From: Pandoraea terrigena
Lineage (GTDB): Bacteria; Pseudomonadota; Gammaproteobacteria; Burkholderiales; Burkholderiaceae
Direction of reading: 5' to 3'
Assembly: GCF_902459705.1 (NCBI RefSeq)
Contig: NZ_CABPRU010000001.1
Coordinates: 868,001 to 932,000, forward strand
Length of the DNA: 64,000 nt
Shown here: one piece after another, positions 29,816-39,330 of the stretch
How positions within the stretch are numbered: position 1 is the first letter of the stretch
How the letters are laid out: each line of letters starts with the position of its first letter
Position numbers and translations under genes: made by a program
Notes under the pieces: model-generated
The model's input: the letters and a program-made list of their open reading frames with translations, nothing else
Database searches by the model: none
Told to the model about the DNA's origin: nothing

Positions 29816-29863
29816 TCTGCCGCCTGTCCGCCGTCGGCGGATATCCGGTCGACAGGCGGCAGA
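29816..29863 (+). terminator. Strong hairpin after the thiolase gene
   Basis: A perfect 13-base stem TCTGCCGCCTGTC (29816-29828) pairs with GACAGGCGGCAGA (29851-29863); the loop has its own potential GGCGG pairing. There is no T-run, so it may attenuate rather than fully end transcription before the enoyl-CoA hydratase gene. Confidence 0.55.
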
Positions 29864-29984
29864 CGACAGCACAGGGCGCCGGGGTGCGATGTTGCGACGA
29901 TGCGGCCGCCCCCGGCGTCGTCATTGACGGCGGGCAGTGATCCGGCGTCCCTAGATGCCCGGCAAACCCGAGGAGACACAAGCG

Positions 29985-30752
29985 ATGGACGACGTATTGG
30001 TGCAGCGCCAGGGCGCGGTGCAGGGGCTGACCTTCAACCGCGCGCACAAGAAGAACGCGATTACCGCCGCGATGTATCAGGCAATCGCGCAGGGCATCGC
30101 CGAGGCGGAGGCCGATCCGTCGTTGCGCGTGATCCTGATCCAGGGGCAGCCGGACGCCTTTTCGGCGGGCAACGATCTTGAAGACTTCCTGAAGCACCCG
30201 CCGAAGGACGACGATGCCCCGGTGTTTCAGTTCTTGCGTGCGATCAGCCAGGCGACCAAGCCCATTGTCGCCGCGGTGGCAGGCAATGCGGTGGGCGTCG
30301 GCACGACGCTGTTGCTGCATTGCGACGTGGTATACGCAACGCAAACGGCCCGCTTTTCACTGCCGTTCGCGCAACTGGCGTTGTGCCCGGAAGCGGCGTC
30401 GAGCTGGCTATTGCCGCGCGTGGCGGGCTACCAGCGTGCCGCCGAGAAGCTGCTCTTCGGTGAGCCGTTCGACGTGAACGAGGCGGTGGCGATGGGTTTC
30501 GTCAATCGTGTCGTGCCGGCGGACGAACTGGCGGACTACGCCGCGAAGCGTGCCGCGCAACTGGCGGCCATGCCCGCGGGGTCGCTGCGCGTGACCAAGC
30601 AACTGATGAAAGGCGATAGTGCACACGACGTGCAGGCTCGCATTCGCGACGAGGCGCTGGAGTTCGGCAAACGGCTCGTGTCACCCGAGGCGCGTGAGGC
30701 CTTCACGGCGTTCTTCGAGAAGCGCAAGCCGGATTTCAGTCGGTTCTCGTAA
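29985..30752 (+). CDS. Enoyl-CoA hydratase/isomerase family protein
   Basis: A 255-residue crotonase-fold protein. The start MDDVLVQRQG follows GAGGAG. FSAGNDLEDF is the oxyanion-hole loop; the second stretch reads AAVAGNAVGVGTTLLLHCD. The usual catalytic Glu in the GxPE region appears as ALCPEAASS. The N-terminus lacks a signal. It could be an enoyl-CoA hydratase or a delta3-delta2 isomerase serving the beta-oxidation genes upstream. An intrinsic terminator follows. Confidence 0.9.
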   Translation: MDDVLVQRQGAVQGLTFNRAHKKNAITAAMYQAIAQGIAEAEADPSLRVILIQGQPDAFSAGNDLEDFLKHPPKDDDAPVFQFLRAISQATKPIVAAVAGNAVGVGTTLLLHCDVVYATQTARFSLPFAQLALCPEAASSWLLPRVAGYQRAAEKLLFGEPFDVNEAVAMGFVNRVVPADELADYAAKRAAQLAAMPAGSLRVTKQLMKGDSAHDVQARIRDEALEFGKRLVSPEAREAFTAFFEKRKPDFSRFS

Positions 30753-30797
30753 CGTCAAGCCTCGCCGGGGCAGACCCGGCGGACCGGCCGATGCACG

Positions 30798-30835
30798 AAC
30801 GCCGCACACCTCGTTTTGCGAGGTGGCGGCGTTTT
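30798..30835. terminator. Bidirectional intrinsic terminator
   Basis: AACGCCGC-A-CACCTCG (30798-30813) pairs with CGAGGTG-GCGGCGTT (30819-30833) around a TTTTG loop, with one bulged A and a T-tail. It lies between convergent genes. Confidence 0.88.
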
Positions 30836-30850
30836 TCCGTCAAAGCGCGC

Positions 30851-31270
30851 TCAACTTGCCGTGCCGAGCTTGGGCAGCGTGCGCGGACGGCGATCTTCGT
30901 CGGTTGCCACATACGTGACCATCGCCTCGGTGACTTTGACGATTTCGTGCGACAGGCGCATGCGTTGCGCGTACGCCTCGACGTAGACGGTGATCGACGT
31001 GTTGCCGGTCTTCACGATCGTGGCGTAGAAACTCAGCAAGTCGCCGACGAACACCGGCTCCTTGAACAGGAACGAGTTGACGGCGATGGTCGCCACGCGG
31101 CCGTTGGCGCGCTGCGCGGCGGGGATCGAGCCGGCAATGTCGACCTGCGACATGATCCAGCCACCGAACACGTCGCCGTGGGCATTGGCATCGGCGGGCA
31201 TTGGCAGCACGCGCAGCGCCAGTTCTTTTTCTTCGGGCAGAGCCGTGAGGGCAGGGGTCGAGATACTCAT
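30851..31270 (-). CDS. Acyl-CoA thioesterase, YciA-type hotdog fold
   Basis: A 139-residue protein starting at complement 31268-31270 with AAGGA upstream. NAHGDVFGGWIMSQVDIAG is the YciA/BACH signature with the catalytic Asp; TIAVNSFLFKEPVFVGDLL continues the hotdog domain. It hydrolyses acyl-CoA to free acid and CoA in the cytoplasm. It is convergent with the beta-oxidation operon, which it may complement. Confidence 0.92.
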   Translation of the reverse strand: MSISTPALTALPEEKELALRVLPMPADANAHGDVFGGWIMSQVDIAGSIPAAQRANGRVATIAVNSFLFKEPVFVGDLLSFYATIVKTGNTSITVYVEAYAQRMRLSHEIVKVTEAMVTYVATDEDRRPRTLPKLGTAS

Positions 31271-31476
31271 GAGGGTCCTTGCGTGAGCTGAAAGACGAAA
31301 AGCCGGAAACGGCGGGGCAGACGGGGCGCGGCAGGCCGTCGCCGGTCGTTCCAAGTGTTTTCGCGGGAGTGCCGCCCGGCGTCGGCTCAGCATGAGACGC
31401 CGGGTTCTGCGAAAATACGCCATCGACGATTTTAGCGGAAAGCCCTCGCACGAGCCGGACGCCGCCCCTCCCCATC

Positions 31477-33381
31477 ATGAGACGTTATTCTTCGGCCGAG
31501 CCTGCGCCGACGGCCTCCGACGCCGCTCGGCTCCCGCGCGGTGACTGGCAAGTCATCAAATCGCTGCTGCCGTATCTGCTCGAATTCCGCGGACGCGTCA
31601 CGCTGGCCCTGTCGTGCCTGGTCATGGCCAAGGTCGCCAACCTCGGTGTGCCCATCATCATGAAGCACATCGTCGACGGGCTCGGCCCTGTGGCGACACT
31701 CTCGGCCACGGCGCGCGCGTCGGGCGATGCGAGCCTGATCGTCGTGGGCGGACTCGGCCTGCTGGTCGTGGCTTACGGGCTGGTACGCCTGTCCACGTCG
31801 CTTTTTACCGAGTTGCGTGAACTCCTGTTCTCGAAGGTGACGGAAAGCGCCGTTCGGCAGATCGCGCTCAAGGTGTTTCGCCATCTGCACGCGCTGTCGC
31901 TGCGCTTTCACCTGGAGCGTCAGACCGGCGGCATGAGTCGCGACATCGAGCGCGGCACGCGGGGCATCCAGTCGATGATCTCGTATTCGCTCTACAGCAT
32001 TCTGCCCACGCTCATTGAAGTGGCGCTCGTGCTCGGCTTCTTCGTGGTGCGCTACGACGCGTTTTACGCCATCGTCACGCTCGTCGCGCTCTCGTTCTAT
32101 ATCGTGTTCACGGTGAAGGTCACGGAGTGGCGCACGCACTTCCGTCGCACGATGAACGAACTCGACTCGAAAGCGAACGCGCGCGCCATCGATTCGCTCA
32201 TCAACTATGAGACGGTGAAGTATTTCGGCAACGAGGCGTTCGAGACGGAACGTTACGACGAGAACCTCAAGCGTTATCGCGCCGCGGCGATTCGGTCGCA
32301 AAACTCGCTCTCGGTATTGAATTTCGGGCAGCAGGCGATCATCGCGACCGGCCTGATCCTGATTCTCTGGCATGCCACCCAAGGGGTGATGAGTGGACGC
32401 ATGACGCTCGGCGACCTGGTGCTCGTCAACACGTTCATGCTGCAACTCTACATTCCGCTGAATTTCCTCGGCGTGATCTACCGCGAACTCAAGCAGGCGA
32501 TGACCGACATGGATCGCATGTTCACGCTGCTCGACGTCAATCGCGAAGTGGCCGATCCGCCGGGTGCGAAGCCGCTCGTCTGTCACGGTGGCACCGTGCG
32601 TTTCGATCATGTGAATTTCGGCTATGAGGCGTCGCGCCAGATTCTGCACGACGTCGATTTCACGGTCGCGGCCGGCACGACCACGGCCGTCGTCGGACAC
32701 AGCGGCTCGGGCAAATCGACACTCTCGCGATTGCTGTTCCGCTTCTACGATGTCGGTTTCCGCGGCGCGGCGTCGGGACGCATTACCATCGACGGGCAGG
32801 ACATTCGCGACGTCACTCAGGACTCGCTGCGCGCGGCCATCGGCATCGTGCCGCAGGATACCGTGCTGTTCAACGACACGATCTACTACAACATCGCGTA
32901 CGGTAATCCATCGGCGTCGCGCGAGCAGGTCATCGCCGCGGCGCGAGCGGCGCACATCCACGACTTCATCGAGAGCTTGCCTGCCGGGTACGAGTCGATG
33001 GTCGGCGAGCGCGGACTCAAGCTCTCCGGCGGAGAGAAGCAGCGCGTGGCGATTGCGCGCACCATCCTGAAGAATCCGCACATCCTGATTTTCGACGAGG
33101 CGACCTCGGCGTTGGACTCGCGCTCCGAGCAGGCGATTCAGTCGGAGTTGCGCAACATCGCGCGCGAGCGCACGACGCTCATCATCGCGCACCGCCTCTC
33201 GACGATCGTGCACGCCGCGCAGATCATTGTGCTCGACAAGGGCCGTATCGTGGAGCGCGGCACGCACGACGACCTGCTGCGTGCCGAAGGACTCTACGCG
33301 CAGATGTGGGCGCTGCAACAGCAGCGTCGGGGGGGCGAGGGGGATGCCGAGGCGTCGCACTTCGCCACGGTCGTGTCGTGA
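31477..33381 (+). CDS. Atm1-type ABC exporter (heavy-metal/glutathione-conjugate transporter family)
   Basis: A 634-residue half-transporter: about six membrane segments in residues 20-330, then a nucleotide-binding domain. It carries Walker A (GHSGSGKST), the signature LSGGEKQR and Walker B ILIFDEATSALD, then the H-loop IIAHRLSTI. The membrane half (NYETVKYFGNEAFETERYD, LNFLGVIYRELKQAMTDMD) matches bacterial Atm1/HMT1 proteins that export glutathione-bound metals or polysulfides. It acts as a homodimer in the inner membrane. Its substrate here is unproven. Confidence 0.92.
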   Translation: MRRYSSAEPAPTASDAARLPRGDWQVIKSLLPYLLEFRGRVTLALSCLVMAKVANLGVPIIMKHIVDGLGPVATLSATARASGDASLIVVGGLGLLVVAYGLVRLSTSLFTELRELLFSKVTESAVRQIALKVFRHLHALSLRFHLERQTGGMSRDIERGTRGIQSMISYSLYSILPTLIEVALVLGFFVVRYDAFYAIVTLVALSFYIVFTVKVTEWRTHFRRTMNELDSKANARAIDSLINYETVKYFGNEAFETERYDENLKRYRAAAIRSQNSLSVLNFGQQAIIATGLILILWHATQGVMSGRMTLGDLVLVNTFMLQLYIPLNFLGVIYRELKQAMTDMDRMFTLLDVNREVADPPGAKPLVCHGGTVRFDHVNFGYEASRQILHDVDFTVAAGTTTAVVGHSGSGKSTLSRLLFRFYDVGFRGAASGRITIDGQDIRDVTQDSLRAAIGIVPQDTVLFNDTIYYNIAYGNPSASREQVIAAARAAHIHDFIESLPAGYESMVGERGLKLSGGEKQRVAIARTILKNPHILIFDEATSALDSRSEQAIQSELRNIARERTTLIIAHRLSTIVHAAQIIVLDKGRIVERGTHDDLLRAEGLYAQMWALQQQRRGGEGDAEASHFATVVS

Positions 33382-33487
33382 GCGTCGGCGCAACTCGGTC
33401 ATTCGGCGGTGGGCAGGCGCGGGCCTGTCCTCCAGACGGGCGATTGAGTAGACTAGCGCGCTGACATCGCCGACGCGGGAGTGCCTC

Positions 33488-34444
33488 ATGGAAATCAAAT
33501 GGCTCGAGGACTTCGTGTCGCTCGCCAAAACGAACAGTTTCAGCCGGTCGGCCGAGTTGCGACATGTGACGCAGCCGGCATTCTCGCGCCGCATCCAGTC
33601 GCTTGAAGCCTGGCTGGGCAGTGAACTGATCGACCGATCGAGCTATCCCACGCGCCTCACCCCGGCCGGCGCCGTGTTCTACGAGCAGGCGCTAGCACTG
33701 CTCTCGCAGGCGCAGGAAGCGCGCGCCTTGCTGCGCGAACAGCGCTCTGCCGACCACTCGGTGCTGGATTTCGCGGTGCCGCATACGCTGTCGATGACGT
33801 TCTTCCCGCGTTGGCTCAAGGCGCTGGAAAAGCGTCTGGGCCTGTTGCGCAGCCGTCTGCGTGCGCTCAACGTGCACGACGCGGCCATGTCGTTGACCGA
33901 CGGCGGCTGCGACCTGCTGATGTGCTACTACCACCCGAGTCAGCCCCTCCAACTCGATGCGGCACGTTACGAGATGATCGTGCTTGGCAGCGAGCGTTTC
34001 AGCCCCTACAGTGCCCCGACGCCGCAAAAGCGCGCCCGCTTCAAGCTGCCCGGCACGCCCGACGCGCCGGTACCGTACCTGGCCTATACGGCGAATGCCT
34101 ATCTCGGGCGGATGGCTGATCTGATCACCGGCGGTGCGTCGAGTCCGCCGCACCTGGACAAGGTGTACGAGACGGACATGGCCGAAGCGCTCAAGGCGAT
34201 GGTGCTCGCCGGGCACGGCGTGGCGTTTCTGCCGGAAAGCGCCGTGGTCGATTCGGTCGCGCGCGGTGAACTGGTCGATCTCGCCCCCCCGGGCAAGGCT
34301 GCGGTGCCGTGGCATGTGGACATGGAAATTCGTTTGTATCGCGACCGTCTGGCCTATGCCGACGCCAGCAATCGGCGTGAGCTGACCAAGCGCGACGCGG
34401 TCGAGGCGTTCTGGCAGGCCGTGCGCGATCAACGCAAAGGCTGA
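33488..34444 (+). CDS. LysR-family regulator, HypT (YjiE)-like
   Basis: A 318-residue protein. The N-terminal winged helix-turn-helix (EDFVSLAKTNSFSRSAELRH, then TQPAFSRRIQSLEAWLGSEL) resembles E. coli HypT, a hypochlorite-responsive LysR protein, more than the classic CysB/LysR pattern; the effector domain fills the rest. It lies 200 bases before gdhA in the same direction, with a palindrome between them, and so may control gdhA or itself. That link is inferred from position and not known for this family. Confidence 0.85.
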   Translation: MEIKWLEDFVSLAKTNSFSRSAELRHVTQPAFSRRIQSLEAWLGSELIDRSSYPTRLTPAGAVFYEQALALLSQAQEARALLREQRSADHSVLDFAVPHTLSMTFFPRWLKALEKRLGLLRSRLRALNVHDAAMSLTDGGCDLLMCYYHPSQPLQLDAARYEMIVLGSERFSPYSAPTPQKRARFKLPGTPDAPVPYLAYTANAYLGRMADLITGGASSPPHLDKVYETDMAEALKAMVLAGHGVAFLPESAVVDSVARGELVDLAPPGKAAVPWHVDMEIRLYRDRLAYADASNRRELTKRDAVEAFWQAVRDQRKG

Positions 34445-34509
34445 CGCAACGTGCAGGGGGATATATCCCGCGTGGCGTGCCGTCATGGCGGATTCGCAGG
34501 AATATCAAA

Positions 34510-34530
34510 ACTATGCACGATATGCATAGT
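34510..34530. promoter_or_regulatory. Palindrome upstream of gdhA, candidate LysR-type box
   Basis: ACTATGCA (34510-34517) and TGCATAGT (34523-34530) are perfect 8-base inverted arms around CGATA. Interrupted AT-flanked dyads of this size are typical LysR-protein sites. It stands 114 bases before the gdhA ATG. Confidence 0.55.
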
Positions 34531-34644
34531 TACATGTTTATTCGGCATTGGATTGTTCCCGGCGGTTCTCGGTAAAGTGCCAGCCATTCGTGTCGCAAGC
34601 ACGGTATGTGCGTGCGGCGCAGATTGAAGCCGGAGAATTCCATA

Positions 34645-35931
34645 ATGTCGCAAACGTCACATATCTTGCCTTCGTACCTTCAGGCCGATGATCTCGGTCC
34701 GTGGGGCAACTACCTTCAACAGGTCGATCGCGTCACGCCTTACCTCGGCCCGCTCTCGCGCTGGGTCGAAACCCTCAAGCGTCCGAAGCGCATCCTGATC
34801 GTTGATTGCCCGATCGAACTCGACAACGGCACCATCGCCCATTTCGAGGGCTATCGTGTCCAGCACAATACGTCGCGCGGCCCGGGCAAGGGCGGCGTGC
34901 GTTTCCACCAGGACGTGACGCTGTCCGAAGTCATGGCCCTGTCGGCCTGGATGTCGGTCAAGAACGCGGCGGTGAACGTGCCCTACGGCGGTGCCAAGGG
35001 TGGCATCCGTGTCGACCCGCGCAAGCTCTCGCGCGGTGAACTCGAGCGTCTGACGCGTCGTTACACCAGCGAAATCAACATCATCATCGGGCCGACGAAG
35101 GATATTCCGGCACCGGACGTCAACACCAATGAGCAGATCATGGCGTGGATGATGGACACCTACTCGATGAACGAGGGGTCCACGGCCACCGGTGTGGTGA
35201 CCGGCAAGCCGATCTCGCTGGGCGGCTCGCTGGGCCGCCGCGAAGCCACCGGCCGCGGCGTGTTCGTGGTGAGCTGCGAAGCCGCCCGCCGCCTGGGCGT
35301 CGATGTGCGCGGCGCGCGCGTGGTCGTGCAGGGCTTCGGTAACGTGGGGGGCATTGCCGCCCGTCTGTTCCACGAAGCCGGCGCGCATGTCATCGGCGTG
35401 CAAGATCACACCGGCACGATCTACAAGTCCGACGGCCTGGATGTGCCGAACCTGCTCAAGCACGTGGCCGAAACCGGCGGCGTGGGCGGGTTCCCGGCGG
35501 CGGAGACCATCAAGGACGACGAGTTCTGGTCGCTGGACTGCGAATTCATGATTCCGGCAGCGCTGGAGAACCAGATCACCGAGAAGAACGCCGACAAGAT
35601 TCGCGCGAAGATCGTGGTCGAAGGCGCCAACGGTCCGACGACGACGGCCGCGGACGACATCCTGCGCAGCAAGAACATTCTTGTCGTGCCGGACGTGGTG
35701 GCCAATGCCGGCGGCGTGACGGTCTCGTACTTTGAGTGGGTGCAGGACTTCTCGAGCTTCTTCTGGACCGAGGAAGAGATCAACCACCGCCTGGAGCGCA
35801 TCATGCGCGAAGCGTTCGACAGCGTGTGGCATGTGGCGCAGGAACATAAGGTTTCGCTGCGTACCGCCGCATTCATCGTCGCGTGTACCCGGATTCTGCA
35901 AGCCCGTGAGATGCGCGGTCTGTACCCCTGA
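34645..35931 (+). CDS. gdhA: Glutamate dehydrogenase (Glu/Leu/Phe/Val family)
   Basis: A 428-residue hexameric-type enzyme starting [10 protein letters not shown]. The substrate lysine region is [14 protein letters not shown]; the nucleotide-binding loop is [26 protein letters not shown] is also typical. It interconverts glutamate and 2-oxoglutarate plus ammonia. The NAD versus NADP preference is not certain. It is followed, after two inverted repeats, by the glutamate/aspartate transporter, so uptake and catabolism of glutamate sit together. Confidence 0.95.
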   Translation: MSQTSHILPSYLQADDLGPWGNYLQQVDRVTPYLGPLSRWVETLKRPKRILIVDCPIELDNGTIAHFEGYRVQHNTSRGPGKGGVRFHQDVTLSEVMALSAWMSVKNAAVNVPYGGAKGGIRVDPRKLSRGELERLTRRYTSEINIIIGPTKDIPAPDVNTNEQIMAWMMDTYSMNEGSTATGVVTGKPISLGGSLGRREATGRGVFVVSCEAARRLGVDVRGARVVVQGFGNVGGIAARLFHEAGAHVIGVQDHTGTIYKSDGLDVPNLLKHVAETGGVGGFPAAETIKDDEFWSLDCEFMIPAALENQITEKNADKIRAKIVVEGANGPTTTAADDILRSKNILVVPDVVANAGGVTVSYFEWVQDFSSFFWTEEEINHRLERIMREAFDSVWHVAQEHKVSLRTAAFIVACTRILQAREMRGLYP

Positions 35932-35960
35932 TCAGGCGGTGCTGTCCGGCTAAGTAGTAA

Positions 35961-36030
35961 TACGCAATAATGCGTAAAACAGAATGTTCGGGGCGATTTG
36001 CGTTAAGAATGACGTACGTTCCGAACATTC
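35961..36030. promoter_or_regulatory. Two inverted repeats upstream of gltI
   Basis: TACGCA-ATAA-TGCGTA lies at 35961-35976. GAATGTTCGG (35982-35991) is inverted as CCGAACATTC (36021-36030), 29 bases apart. A GATAAT hexamer at 36031-36036 may be the -10. The regulator is unknown. Confidence 0.5.
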
Positions 36031-36095
36031 GATAATAAAAAAATGGGCGAATGCAGTGCTAAAATGTATCTGTTTTGTGCCAAGGAGACTAAGGA

Positions 36096-37004
36096 ATGAC
36101 CCTCTCGAAAATTGCATTGGCGATGTGCTGTGTGGGCTTGATGGCAGGTGCTGCCCAGGCTCAGGAAAGCGGTACGCTCAAGAAGATCAAGGACACCGGC
36201 GTCATTTCGCTGGGTAACCGGGAGTCGTCGATCCCGTTCTCGTTCTATGACAACAACCACAACGTCGTTGGGTATGCCAATGATGTGGCGATGGCCGTCG
36301 TCGCCGAAGTCAAGAAAGAACTGAAACTGCCGAACCTGAAGGTCACGCAGACGCCGATCACGTCGCAGAACCGCATTCCGCTGGTTCAGAACGGCACGAT
36401 CGACATGGAGTGCGGTTCGACCACGAACAACGCCGAGCGTCAGAAGCAGGCGGCGTTCTCGAACACGTTCTTCATCATCGGCACGCGTTTGCTTGCCAAG
36501 AACAGCTCGGGCATCAAGGACTTTGCCAACCTCAAGGGCAAGAACGTCGTGACCACGGCGGGTACGACCTCCGAGCGTCTGCTGCGCGAGATGAACCAGA
36601 AAGACAACATGGGCATGAACATCATCAGCGCCAAGGATCACGGGGAAGCGGCTATCACGCTGCATTCGGGCCGTGCCGTGGCGTTCATGATGGATGACGC
36701 CCTGCTCGCCGGCGAGCGCGCCAAGTTCAAGGACGCCAAGGACTACAGCATTGTCGGCAAGCCGCAATCGTACGAAGCCTACGGCTGCATGATGCGCAAG
36801 GACGATCCGGCCTTCAAGAAGCTGGTGGACAAGGCCGTTGCCGATTACCAGAAGTCGGGCCAGGCGCAGAAGGACTACGCCAAGTGGTTCCAGCACCCGA
36901 TTCCGGCACTGGGCGGCGTGAACATGGAATTCCCGCCGTCGGCTGAAATGGCCGCCCTGTGGAAGTCGCCGAACGACAATGCTGACGTTCAAGGCGCCAA
37001 GTAA
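36096..37004 (+). CDS. gltI: Glutamate/aspartate ABC transporter periplasmic binding protein
   Basis: A 302-residue solute-binding protein with AAGGAG before the ATG. The signal peptide MTLSKIALAMCCVGLMAGAA ends at AQA-QE. The mature protein is a family 3 binding protein (SBP_bac_3) with SIPFSFYDNNHNVVGY, IDMECGSTTNNAERQ and MMDDALLAGERA, typical of GltI. It captures L-glutamate and L-aspartate for GltJKL. A hairpin separates it from the permease genes. Confidence 0.94.
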   Translation: MTLSKIALAMCCVGLMAGAAQAQESGTLKKIKDTGVISLGNRESSIPFSFYDNNHNVVGYANDVAMAVVAEVKKELKLPNLKVTQTPITSQNRIPLVQNGTIDMECGSTTNNAERQKQAAFSNTFFIIGTRLLAKNSSGIKDFANLKGKNVVTTAGTTSERLLREMNQKDNMGMNIISAKDHGEAAITLHSGRAVAFMMDDALLAGERAKFKDAKDYSIVGKPQSYEAYGCMMRKDDPAFKKLVDKAVADYQKSGQAQKDYAKWFQHPIPALGGVNMEFPPSAEMAALWKSPNDNADVQGAK

Positions 37005-37051
37005 GCCTTGCGAGCTTCATGAATCGCTGAGCACCGTTAGCGCGTAATGCC

Positions 37052-37085
37052 GAAGCGGAAGGAGTCAATCCTTCCGCTTCTTTTT
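37052..37085 (+). terminator. Intercistronic terminator/attenuator between gltI and gltJ
   Basis: GAAGCGGAAGGA (37052-37063) pairs perfectly with TCCTTCCGCTTC (37069-37080) around GTCAA, followed by Ts. It would let the binding protein be made in excess of the membrane parts. Confidence 0.85.
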
Positions 37086-37113
37086 AAGCAAGATAAGTAG
37101 AAGAGGGGAGATC

Positions 37114-37854
37114 ATGGCTCTCGGTCTCGATTTCAGTTTTTTCTTCCAGCCGGTGGCAACGGGCGAGGGGACTACCTACTTCGGGTGGCTGCTCTCGGGC
37201 TTCAAGCTCACGCTTGAAGTCGGCCTCGGTGGCTGGATCATTGCGCTTGTCGTGGGCTCCGTGCTCGGCGTGATGCGCACCGTCCCTAACAAATGGATAT
37301 CCGGCTTCGCGACGGCCTACGTCGAGTTGTTCCGGAACATCCCGTTGCTTGTGCAGTTGTTCTTCTGGTACTACGTGGCGCCCGACTTCCTGCCGGAATC
37401 GGTCCGCACGTGGCTTTTCGCGCTCAATCCGGCGAATGTCTCGCTGCTCACCGGCGTGGTTGGCCTCGGGCTCTTTACCGCCGCCCGTGTGTGCGAGCAG
37501 GTGCGCTCCGGTATCAATTCGCTGCCAAAGGGGCAGAAGAGCGCCGGTCTGGCCGTGGGGCTCACGCTGCCGCAGACGTATCGCTACGTGCTGCTGCCGG
37601 TGGCCTTCCGGGTGGTGATCCCGCCGGTCACCTCGGAGTTCGTCAACATCTTCAAGAACTCTGCCGTGATCTCGACGGTGAACCTGCTTGAATTGACGGG
37701 GCAGGGCAAGCAACTCATCGACTACACGGCGCATAGCTACGAGTCGTTCATCGCGGTGACGCTCGCGTACATGGTCATCAACGTCGCGGTGCTGGTGCTC
37801 ATGCGTTTCATCGAAGCCAAGACCCGCCTGCCGGGCTACATCGGGGGCAAATAA
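37114..37854 (+). CDS. gltJ: Glutamate/aspartate ABC transporter permease
   Basis: A 246-residue inner-membrane permease of the HEQRO/HisM type with GAGGGGAG upstream. [18 protein letters not shown] is the family signature near the first cytoplasmic loop; [18 protein letters not shown] is the EAA-like loop contacting the ATPase. About five or six membrane spans. Its stop overlaps the next start by one base (TAATG). Confidence 0.94.
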   Translation: MALGLDFSFFFQPVATGEGTTYFGWLLSGFKLTLEVGLGGWIIALVVGSVLGVMRTVPNKWISGFATAYVELFRNIPLLVQLFFWYYVAPDFLPESVRTWLFALNPANVSLLTGVVGLGLFTAARVCEQVRSGINSLPKGQKSAGLAVGLTLPQTYRYVLLPVAFRVVIPPVTSEFVNIFKNSAVISTVNLLELTGQGKQLIDYTAHSYESFIAVTLAYMVINVAVLVLMRFIEAKTRLPGYIGGK

Positions 37855-38534
37855 TGGGTGAGATCTTCGCATGGGGCGGTGCCATCGACGCGATGCCGCT
37901 GCTCATCAAGGGCATGATCACGACGCTGCAGATCACGGTGCTCGCCGTGATCGTGGGCATCATCTGGGGCACGCTGCTCGCCATGATGCGTCTGTCGGGC
38001 GTGACGGTACTGAAGTGGTTCGCGGACCTGTACGTGAACCTGTTCCGTTCGATCCCGCTGCTGATGGTGCTGCTGTGGTTCTTCCTGATCGTGCCGCAGG
38101 TGCTGCGCTCGGTGCTCGATGTGCCGCCGACGTGGGACATCCGGATGGTCTCCGCCCTCGTCGCCTTCTCGCTGTTCGAAGCGGCGTATTATTCGGAAAT
38201 CATTCGTGCGGGTATCCAGAGTGTGTCGCGCGGCCAGATGTCCGCCGCCTACGCGCTGGGCATGTCGTACTGGCAGGCGATGGCATTGGTCGTGCTGCCG
38301 CAGGCGTTCCGCAACATGGTGCCGCTGCTGCTCACGCAGGGCATCATCCTGTTCCAGGACACCTCGCTCGTGTACGCGATCGCCTTGGCCGACTTCTTCG
38401 GCATGGCGTACCAGGTGGGCCAGCGTGACGGCACGTTGCCTGCCATGATTGTGTTTGCCGGAGCAGTCTACTTTGTGATCTGCTTCACGGTTTCGATGTC
38501 GGTTAAACGTCTTCAGAAGAGGTTGGCGAAATGA
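37854..38534 (+). CDS. gltK: Glutamate/aspartate ABC transporter permease
   Basis: A 226-residue permease, second half of the heteromeric channel. [17 protein letters not shown] and [17 protein letters not shown] match GltK. Its last codons overlap the gltL start by four bases (ATGA), showing translational coupling. It works with GltJ, GltL and the binding protein GltI. Confidence 0.94.
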   Translation: MGEIFAWGGAIDAMPLLIKGMITTLQITVLAVIVGIIWGTLLAMMRLSGVTVLKWFADLYVNLFRSIPLLMVLLWFFLIVPQVLRSVLDVPPTWDIRMVSALVAFSLFEAAYYSEIIRAGIQSVSRGQMSAAYALGMSYWQAMALVVLPQAFRNMVPLLLTQGIILFQDTSLVYAIALADFFGMAYQVGQRDGTLPAMIVFAGAVYFVICFTVSMSVKRLQKRLAK

Positions 38535-39256
38535 TTACCCTTAAAAACGTCTCCAAGTGGTACGGCCAGTTCCAGGTGCTCACGGACTGCTCCACTGAAG
38601 TCAAGAAGGGTGAAGTCGTGGTGGTGTGCGGCCCGTCGGGTTCGGGCAAGTCCACGCTCATCAAGACCGTCAATGGCCTGGAGCCGATCCAGCAAGGCGA
38701 GATCATCGTCGATGGTACGTCGGTTGCCGACCCGAAGACGAACCTGGCCAAGTTGCGCTCGCGCGTGGGCATGGTGTTTCAGCACTTCGAACTGTTCCCG
38801 CACCTCTCGATCATCGAAAACCTGACGCTCGCGCAGGTCAAGGTGCTCGGCCGCAACAAGGAGGCCGCGCGTGAAAAGGGCCTGAAGTTGCTCGAGCGTG
38901 TGGGCCTCACGGCTCACGCCCACAAGTTCCCGGGCCAGCTCTCGGGCGGCCAGCAGCAGCGTGTGGCCATCGCCCGTGCCCTGTGCATGGACCCGATCGC
39001 CATGCTGTTCGACGAGCCGACCTCGGCCCTCGACCCGGAAATGATCAACGAAGTGCTCGACGTGATGGTCGAACTGGCGCAGGAAGGCATGACCATGATG
39101 GTGGTCACGCACGAAATGGGCTTCGCCAAGAAGGTCGCGAACCGTGTGATCTTCATGGACCAGGGCATCATCGTCGAAGACGACAAGAAGGACGAGTTCT
39201 TCGCGAATCCGAAGTCGGATCGCGCCAAGGACTTCCTGGCCAAGATCCTGCACTGA
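38531..39256 (+). CDS. gltL: Glutamate/aspartate ABC transporter ATP-binding protein
   Basis: A 241-residue ATPase: Walker [10 protein letters not shown], signature [15 protein letters not shown], Walker [17 protein letters not shown]-loop [12 protein letters not shown]. These are the polar amino-acid transporter subfamily forms. It powers GltJK. A perfect UUCG-loop terminator ends the operon. Confidence 0.96.
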   Translation: MITLKNVSKWYGQFQVLTDCSTEVKKGEVVVVCGPSGSGKSTLIKTVNGLEPIQQGEIIVDGTSVADPKTNLAKLRSRVGMVFQHFELFPHLSIIENLTLAQVKVLGRNKEAAREKGLKLLERVGLTAHAHKFPGQLSGGQQQRVAIARALCMDPIAMLFDEPTSALDPEMINEVLDVMVELAQEGMTMMVVTHEMGFAKKVANRVIFMDQGIIVEDDKKDEFFANPKSDRAKDFLAKILH

Positions 39257-39276
39257 TCGTCGTAGGTGCCGGAATG

Positions 39277-39306
39277 AAAAAAGCGTGCCTTCGGGCACGC
39301 TTTTTT
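39277..39306. terminator. Bidirectional terminator after gltL
   Basis: AAAAAAGCGTGCC and GGCACGCTTTTTT form a perfect stem with a TTCG tetraloop, good on both strands, between convergent genes. Confidence 0.92.
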
Positions 39307-39330
39307 ATGGGCGTCTGCGCCGCCGTGGCC

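Noticed and set aside
31432-33594. 720-residue open frame antisense to the ABC exporter
   Set aside because: Mirror frame; the plus strand has complete Walker and signature motifs.
35982-36036. Sigma-54 promoter upstream of gltI
   Set aside because: No GG and GC doublets at the correct spacing; the GC at 36000 lacks a GG twelve bases earlier.
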